Assembly (NCBI GenBank): GCA_006227775.1 | Contig: SBFV01000216.1 | Location: forward strand, 1-6,094 | Direction of reading: 5' to 3' | Origin: Gammaproteobacteria bacterium | Lineage (GTDB): Bacteria; Pseudomonadota; Gammaproteobacteria; Chromatiales; Chromatiaceae | DNA length: 6,094 nt | Part shown: positions 1-6,094 of the stretch, piece by piece | Layout of the letters: each line of letters opens with the position of its first letter | Numbering within the stretch: the first letter of the stretch is position 1 | Notes under the pieces: generated by a model | What the model was told of the DNA's origin: nothing | The model's database searches: none | The model's input: the letters and a program-made list of their open reading frames with translations, nothing else | Program-made: the position numbers and the translations under genes

Positions 1-63
1 TATCTGGCCCTAGCCAGTGAGCTGATCCGCCGCCAACAGAAGCGCCTGGCGATCCCGGCCTGA
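1..63 (+). CDS. parA: ParA/Soj chromosome-partition ATPase, C-terminal end only
   Basis: Only the last 20 codons and the TGA stop are present; the gene begins outside the window. The visible peptide, YLALASELIRRQQKRLAIPA, resembles the final amphipathic helix of chromosomal ParA/Soj proteins, where a Y-L-x-L-A-x-E-L/I pattern is common. ParA is a deviant Walker-type ATPase that binds the nucleoid and, stimulated by ParB, moves the origin region apart. None of the catalytic motifs lie in this fragment, so the call rests on the tail pattern plus the parB gene that follows 70 bases downstream on the same strand, the usual parAB order. Identity is an inference, but the context makes it quite safe. 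Confidence 0.82.
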   Translation, partial: YLALASELIRRQQKRLAIPA

Positions 64-114
64 ACGGCCGCCTAACCTGACTCCGGCTCCCGCCTCATCC
101 CACCACGAAGCCCC

Positions 115-123
115 AGAAGAGGA
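115..123 (+). promoter_or_regulatory. Ribosome-binding site for parB
   Basis: The purine stretch AGAAGAGGA ends 10 bases before the ATG at 134. It supports that start, which also gives the conserved N-terminal K-K-x-G-L-G-R-G-L-x-A-L peptide of ParB. The rest of the parA-parB spacer (64-114) is C-rich, and I see no promoter in it, consistent with co-transcription of parA and parB. Confidence 0.6.
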
Positions 124-133
124 CCGACCCGTC

Positions 134-1051
134 ATGAACATCCGGAAAAAGGGACTCGGCCGTGGCCTGGATGCCCTTCTCGGTGGCCTGAACGATGGTG
201 GATCGGCCACCCTGGACGCCGCCGCCCTCACCCAAGCCTCAGGCGGCGAGACGGGCGAAACCGGCGGGCGCCTGGCGAAGCTCCCCTTGGACCTGATCGA
301 GCGCGGCCGCTACCAGCCGCGTCGGGACTTCGACCCTGACGCCCTGCGGGAGTTGGCCGACTCCATCGCCGCTCAAGGAGTCATCCAGCCCGTGGTGGTG
401 CGTGCCCTGGAAGCCGGACGCTATGAACTCCTTGCTGGCGAGCGCCGGTGGCGCGCCGCCCAGCAAGCGGGTCTTAGCGAAATCCCGGTGGTCATCCGGC
501 AAGCCGATGAACAGGCGGCCATGGCCATCGCCCTCATCGAAAACATACAGCGCGCGGACCTGAATCCCCTGGAGGAGGCGACGGCACTGCAACGCCTCCT
601 TGGGGAATTTGGCCTGACCCATGCCCAGGTTGCCGAGGCCATCGGCAAGTCCCGGGCCACGGTGACCAACCTCCTGCGCCTGCTCGAACTCAACGACGAC
701 GTCAAGCGCGCACTGGAGCGGGGCCAGTTAGAAATGGGCCATGCCCGGGCCCTGCTGGGCCTTAAGGGACCCCAGCAGAGCAACGCCGCCGCCCAAGTCA
801 GCAGTCGCGGCCTCTCCGTCCGGGAAACGGAACGTCTGGTGCGCCAACTCCAGCAAGAAGGGGAAGGTCATCCAGCGGCTGCGAGACGCCCATCGAGCAT
901 CGATCCCGATGTCAGGCGTCTCCAGGATGATCTCGCTGACCGATTAGGGGCCAAGGTCCAGATTCAACCGGGTAACAGTGGTGGTGGTCGCCTCGTGATC
1001 GCCTATCACAGCCTGGACGAGTTGGATGGCATTTTGGCCCACATCAAGTAA
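134..1051 (+). CDS. parB: ParB/Spo0J chromosome-partition protein (parS-binding CTPase clamp)
   Basis: The 305-residue product has the full ParB layout. Residues 4-15 carry the basic G-L-G-R-G-L peptide that, in the family, stimulates the ParA ATPase; the key arginine is R10. A low-complexity Gly/Thr/Ala linker follows (about 18-46). The CTP-binding domain spans about 50-145, with PRRDF at 62-66, GERRWRA at 102-108 and ENIQR at 136-140, followed by LNPLEEA at 143-149. A helix-turn-helix for parS recognition lies at about 161-182 (QVAEAIGKSRATVTNLL at 165-181), with GHARALLGL at 202-210. The C-terminal dimerisation domain is about 255-305 and ends in SLDELDGILAHIK. Length is normal for chromosomal ParB. 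Known role: it loads at parS near the origin, spreads as a CTP-dependent clamp, and works with ParA in origin segregation. It follows parA, and the atp operon begins 142 bases downstream. Confidence 0.97.
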   Translation: MNIRKKGLGRGLDALLGGLNDGGSATLDAAALTQASGGETGETGGRLAKLPLDLIERGRYQPRRDFDPDALRELADSIAAQGVIQPVVVRALEAGRYELLAGERRWRAAQQAGLSEIPVVIRQADEQAAMAIALIENIQRADLNPLEEATALQRLLGEFGLTHAQVAEAIGKSRATVTNLLRLLELNDDVKRALERGQLEMGHARALLGLKGPQQSNAAAQVSSRGLSVRETERLVRQLQQEGEGHPAAARRPSSIDPDVRRLQDDLADRLGAKVQIQPGNSGGGRLVIAYHSLDELDGILAHIK

Positions 1052-1064
1052 ATCCCGCTAATGC

Positions 1065-1092
1065 CTTGCGCCCCTTCCGGCGCCGCCGCAAG
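1065..1092 (+). other. GC-rich inverted repeat after parB
   Basis: Two alternative stems are visible 13 bases after the parB stop. One pairs GCGCC (1068-1072) with GGCGC (1079-1083) around a 6-base loop. The other pairs CTTGCG (1065-1070) with CGCAAG (1087-1092). The following bases are C-rich (ATCCCCCC) rather than U-rich, so this is not a standard intrinsic terminator. It could act as an mRNA 3' stabiliser or a weak pause for the parAB transcript, or be chance in GC-rich DNA. Confidence 0.3.
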
Positions 1093-1138
1093 ATCCCCCC
1101 ATCACTAGCTTATGAACCGTGGCTAATGCACCGCAACA

Positions 1139-1167
1139 TTGATCCACCGATAAATCATGTTTATAAT
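1139..1167 (+). promoter_or_regulatory. Sigma-70-type promoter for the atp operon
   Basis: The -10 element is TATAAT at 1162-1167, a perfect match to consensus. The -35 element is TTGATC at 1139-1144, matching TTGACA at four positions including TTGA. The spacer is exactly 17 bases (1145-1161). The local sequence is also more AT-rich than its surroundings. Transcription would be expected to start near 1174, about 20 bases before the TTG start of atpI and about 47 before the alternative ATG. Its position between parB and atpI indicates that the ATP synthase genes have their own promoter, although read-through from parAB cannot be excluded. Confidence 0.8.
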
Positions 1168-1178
1168 GCCCCTGTTTT

Positions 1179-1184
1179 TGAGGT
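1179..1184 (+). promoter_or_regulatory. Ribosome-binding site supporting a TTG start for atpI
   Basis: TGAGGT lies 9 bases before the TTG at 1194 and is the best Shine-Dalgarno match in the atpI leader. The competing ATG at 1221 has only the weaker TGGAAA (1207-1212) upstream. This favours the TTG start without proving it. Confidence 0.45.
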
Positions 1185-1193
1185 TGCCGGTGT

Positions 1194-2764
<1,571 letters not shown>

Positions 2765-2767
2765 ATG

Positions 2768-2791
2768 GGGATCCGGCCTCCCGCCGGTCCC
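2768..2791 (+). other. Hairpin just after the atpE stop codon
   Basis: CCGGC (2773-2777) pairs with GCCGG (2783-2787) around the loop CTCCC. With T2772 bulged out, A2771-T2788 and GGG (2768-2770) with CCC (2789-2791) extend it to nine pairs. It begins three bases after the atpE stop and has no U-run after it, so it is not an intrinsic terminator. Stable stems at this place can protect the 3' end of a processed upstream mRNA or lower downstream expression. Either would help make c subunit in excess of b, delta and alpha, but that role is inferred. Confidence 0.45.
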
Positions 2792-2820
2792 GCATTTCTC
2801 GTCCATCACGAGGCAAAGGC

Positions 2821-3291
2821 ATGAATATCAATTTGACCCTGTTCCTTCAGATGATTTCCTTCGCGGTTTTCGTCTGGTTCTGTATGAAGTTCGTCTGGCC
2901 GCCGATCGTCACTGCCTTGGCGGAGCGCAAGACCAAGATCGCTGAGGGCCTGGCTGCCGCGGAACGTGGTCACCAGGAGCAGCAGCTTGGACAGCAGCGG
3001 GCCAAGGAACTCATGGTCGACGCCAAAAAACACGCCGCCGATATCGTCTCCCAAGCGCAGAAGCGCGCCGCAGAGATCGTCGAGGAGGCCAAGGAAGCTG
3101 CTCGAGCCGAGGGTGAGCGCCTGGTCACCGCCGCCAAGGCGGAGATCGATCAGGAAACCAACCGTGCCCGGGAGGTCCTACGGGAGAAGGTGGCTGAATT
3201 AGCCCTGGCCGCCGCCACCAAAATCCTGAACAAGGAAATCGACGCCGGCGTTCACAAGGCCTTGGTCGAGTCCTTCGCCAAGCAGATCTAG
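2821..3291 (+). CDS. atpF: F0F1 ATP synthase subunit b (peripheral stalk)
   Basis: The product has 156 residues, the same length as E. coli subunit b, and begins almost identically (MNINLTLFLQ against MNLNATILGQ). One N-terminal membrane helix covers about 5-25 and ends in CMKFVWPP (21-28), a hallmark of the subunit. R36, conserved in the family, is present. From about residue 30 to 125 the chain is a long, highly charged Ala/Glu/Lys-rich helix that forms the parallel dimeric stalk, followed by the C-terminal delta-binding part ending in AKQI. Two copies hold the alpha3-beta3 head still against the rotating c-ring. GAGG (2810-2813), seven bases before the ATG, supports the start. Only nine bases separate it from atpH. 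Confidence 0.97.
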   Translation: MNINLTLFLQMISFAVFVWFCMKFVWPPIVTALAERKTKIAEGLAAAERGHQEQQLGQQRAKELMVDAKKHAADIVSQAQKRAAEIVEEAKEAARAEGERLVTAAKAEIDQETNRAREVLREKVAELALAAATKILNKEIDAGVHKALVESFAKQI

Positions 3292-3300
3292 GAAGCGACT

Positions 3301-3840
3301 ATGGCCGGAGACATCACCACTATCGCCCGCCCCTACGCGGAGGCCGCCTTCGCCCGCGCCAAGGAAACCGGCCAGGTCGATGCCTGGTCCGGTGCCCTCA
3401 ATCTGCTGGGGGCCTTGGCCAGTGACCCGGCCATGGCAGCCCAGATTGCCAACCCGGAAATCCCGCGTGACCTGCCGCGGGACATGCTGCTCGACCTGGG
3501 TGGTGACACCCTCCCCTCGGAGGCCCGCAGCCTGGTCAAGATCCTGGCCGAAAACAAGCGACTTTCGATATTGCCGGAGATAGCCAGGGTCTTCGAGGAG
3601 TTGGAGACGCAGCACAAGGGTGTTCGCCAAGTATTTATCCGCAGCGCCTTCGACCTTGACGCCCAGCAACGGCAGATCCTGACGAACGCCCTCCAGGCGA
3701 AGCTGAAAGCGGACGTGGAGATCACCATCGAGTTGGACTCCTCGCTCATCGGCGGCGTCGAAATCCGCTCGGAAGACCTCGTCATCGACGGCTCCGTGCG
3801 TGGCAAACTCCAAAGGCTGGCCAGCGAATTGCAAATTTAA
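3301..3840 (+). CDS. atpH: F0F1 ATP synthase subunit delta
   Basis: The 179-residue product is near the 177 residues of E. coli delta. IARPYAEAAF (8-17) is the conserved N-terminal helix that packs on top of the alpha subunits, and the helical domain runs to about 105. The C-terminal part, which binds the end of the b dimer, carries the family pattern DSSLIGGVEIRSEDLVIDGS, with DGSVRG at 163-168 and LQRLASEL at 170-177. It joins the peripheral stalk to the head. The ribosome-binding site TAGGAAG (3289-3295) overlaps the atpF stop codon and sits five bases before the ATG, suggesting translational coupling with atpF. Delta is the least conserved F1 subunit, but the two end motifs and the gene position leave little doubt. 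Confidence 0.96.
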   Translation: MAGDITTIARPYAEAAFARAKETGQVDAWSGALNLLGALASDPAMAAQIANPEIPRDLPRDMLLDLGGDTLPSEARSLVKILAENKRLSILPEIARVFEELETQHKGVRQVFIRSAFDLDAQQRQILTNALQAKLKADVEITIELDSSLIGGVEIRSEDLVIDGSVRGKLQRLASELQI

Positions 3841-3852
3841 CGGGAAACCGAC

Positions 3853-5387
<1,535 letters not shown>

Positions 5388-5394
<7 letters not shown>

Positions 5395-5540
5395 TGCGTC
5401 CGGTACGCGCGACGAGCGTCCTTGTCCCGGCCAGGCCGGGGCGGGAAAACGTCGCGCATCCGCAACAATCGTTCGTCGGTCGAGACCCTGAAGCGCCAGC
5501 CAAGGCCATCAATGGGCTCGATCGGACGCTGGGAGCTTAG
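5388..5540 (+). CDS. Possible 50-residue small ORF between atpA and atpG (unproven)
   Basis: An ATG that overlaps the atpA stop (ATGGTAG, 5388-5394) opens 50 codons ending in TAG at 5538-5540, four bases before the atpG ATG. It therefore fills the gap almost exactly. AAGG (5374-5377) lies 10 bases before the ATG. The peptide begins [18 protein letters not shown] and is basic and Arg/Pro/Ala/Val-rich, with no membrane segment, cysteines or domain that I recognise. About 32 of its 49 codons after the start end in G or C, which does not clearly separate coding from non-coding DNA here. The same bases form inverted repeats that would constrain the sequence for another reason. It may be chance in GC-rich DNA, so I give it low weight. 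Confidence 0.2.
5396..5538 (+). other. Structured atpA-atpG spacer with nested and long-range inverted repeats
   Basis: Four pairings can be read. CCCGGCC (5426-5432) and GGCCGGG (5434-5440) form a near-perfect palindrome about A5433. GCGCGACG (5407-5414) pairs perfectly with CGTCGCGC (5450-5457) and encloses it. GCGTCCGGT (5396-5404) can pair with ATCGGACGC (5521-5529), with one G-U, closing nearly the whole spacer. GGGCTC (5514-5519) can pair with GAGCTT (5533-5538), covering part of the atpG ribosome-binding site. The last two cannot nest in one simple fold, since the 3' arm of the long-range stem lies in the loop of the masking hairpin. A role in controlling atpG translation, in mRNA processing or in stop-codon read-through is possible; none is shown. 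Confidence 0.5.
5531..5535 (+). promoter_or_regulatory. Ribosome-binding site for atpG
   Basis: GGGAG lies nine bases before the ATG at 5545. It supports that start over the in-frame ATG at 5512, which would add 11 residues not found in gamma subunits. GAG of this site can pair with CTC at 5517-5519, so access to it may depend on RNA folding. Confidence 0.6.
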
Positions 5541-5544
5541 AGAC

Positions 5545-6094
5545 ATGGCCGGCGCCAAAGAAATCCGCACCAAGATCGCCAGCATCAAGAGCACGCAAAA
5601 GATCACCAAGGCCATGCAAATGGTCGCGGCGGCCAAGATGCGCAAGGCCCAGGAACGCATGAGCGCCTCGCGGCCCTATGCCCAGAAGATGCTCCAGGTC
5701 ATCTCCCATTTGAGCCACGCCTCTCCCGAGTATCGCCACAGCTTCATGCGGGCGGAACGCGAGCAGAAACGCGTCGGCTACGTCGTCATTTCGTCCGACC
5801 GCGGCCTCTGTGGAGGGCTCAATACCAATCTTTTCCGCCGATTGGCAGTGCAGATCCGGGAACAGCGCAAGGCGGGGGTGGAGGTGTCCTTCGCCGTGGT
5901 GGGAGCCAAGGCCCTGGCCTTTTTCCGCCGCTTCGGCGGCAAGGTCATGTCTCAGGTGACCCATATGGGGGACAAGCCCCATATCGAGGATCTCATAGGG
6001 ACCGTCAGGGTCCTGCTGGACGCTTACGAGGCGGGCGAACTCGACGCCATTTACGTGGCCTACAACGAATTCGTCAACACCATGACGCAGAAGC
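5545..6094 (+). CDS. atpG: F0F1 ATP synthase subunit gamma, N-terminal part (runs off the window)
   Basis: The reading frame is open from ATG 5545 to the window edge, giving 183 residues plus one base; the family is usually about 285-290 residues, so roughly a third is missing. The start, [20 protein letters not shown], is nearly identical to E. coli gamma and forms the N-terminal half of the rotor coiled coil (about 2-55), including [15 protein letters not shown] (20-34). The Rossmann-like middle domain begins at about 76, with the conserved [11 protein letters not shown] at 83-93. [16 protein letters not shown] and NEFVNTM fit the later part of this domain. Gamma is the central shaft that turns inside alpha3-beta3 and couples the c-ring to catalysis. 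The C-terminal helix and its signature lie beyond the edge. No frameshift is seen. Confidence 0.97.
   Translation, partial: MAGAKEIRTKIASIKSTQKITKAMQMVAAAKMRKAQERMSASRPYAQKMLQVISHLSHASPEYRHSFMRAEREQKRVGYVVISSDRGLCGGLNTNLFRRLAVQIREQRKAGVEVSFAVVGAKALAFFRRFGGKVMSQVTHMGDKPHIEDLIGTVRVLLDAYEAGELDAIYVAYNEFVNTMTQK

Noticed and set aside
1065..1092. Intrinsic terminator after parB
   Set aside because: The stem is followed by a C-run rather than a U-run, so I list it only as an inverted repeat.
1057..1129. Direct repeat GCTAATGC at 1057-1064 and 1122-1129
   Set aside because: An 8-base repeat in a spacer of this size is readily explained by chance, and it does not match any operator or attachment site that I know.
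3635..3643. TTATCCGCA, one mismatch from the DnaA box
   Set aside because: It is a single site inside conserved atpH codons (F-I-R), with no cluster of boxes or AT-rich unwinding region.
5509..5982. 157-codon minus-strand open frame opposite atpG
   Set aside because: The + strand here encodes a well-conserved gamma subunit, and the reverse frame shows no family motif.

Overview
The window carries the tail of the chromosome-partition locus followed by most of an F-type ATP synthase operon, all on the + strand. The order is parA (last 20 codons), parB, then atpI-atpB-atpE-atpF-atpH-atpA-atpG, with atpG running off the right edge; atpD and atpC would be expected just beyond. The arrangement parA-parB-atpI-atpB is typical of Gammaproteobacteria outside the enteric group and usually lies close to the chromosomal replication origin. 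The protein sequences (513-residue alpha and 156-residue b subunits, as in E. coli, with near-colinear a, c, delta and gamma subunits) and the GC-rich codon use fit a GC-rich gammaproteobacterium, perhaps related to purple sulfur bacteria or methanotrophs. I cannot name a genus.

Layout. Positions 1-63 are the end of parA. A 70-base C-rich spacer leads to parB (134-1051). The 142-base gap after parB holds a GC hairpin without a U-tract and a very good sigma-70 promoter (1139-1167), from which the atp genes are probably transcribed separately from parAB. The Fo part follows: atpI (1194-1610), atpB (1624-2466), atpE (2531-2764) and atpF (2821-3291). The F1 part starts with atpH (3301-3840), atpA (3853-5394) and partial atpG (5545-6094). 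Spacers are short (9-13 bases) between atpI/atpB, atpF/atpH and atpH/atpA. They are longer on both sides of atpE (64 and 56 bases) and longest between atpA and atpG (150 bases).

How it works together. ParA and ParB segregate the newly copied origin region. AtpB, AtpE and AtpF form the proton channel, c-ring and peripheral stalk; AtpH joins the stalk to the alpha3-beta3 head; AtpG is the rotor shaft; AtpI probably helps c-ring assembly. All catalytic and proton-path residues that I could locate are intact, so the enzyme looks like an ordinary proton-coupled ATP synthase.

The proteins themselves hold nothing new. The parts that ordinary annotation does not explain are in the spacers. The atpA-atpG gap has nested and long-range inverted repeats, a possible masked atpG ribosome-binding site, a 50-codon ORF that overlaps the atpA stop and ends four bases before atpG, and no stop codon in the shared atpA/atpG frame other than one TAG. 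atpE is flanked by a C-rich, G-poor leader and a hairpin just after its stop. I found no RNA gene, mobile element, CRISPR array or parS site.
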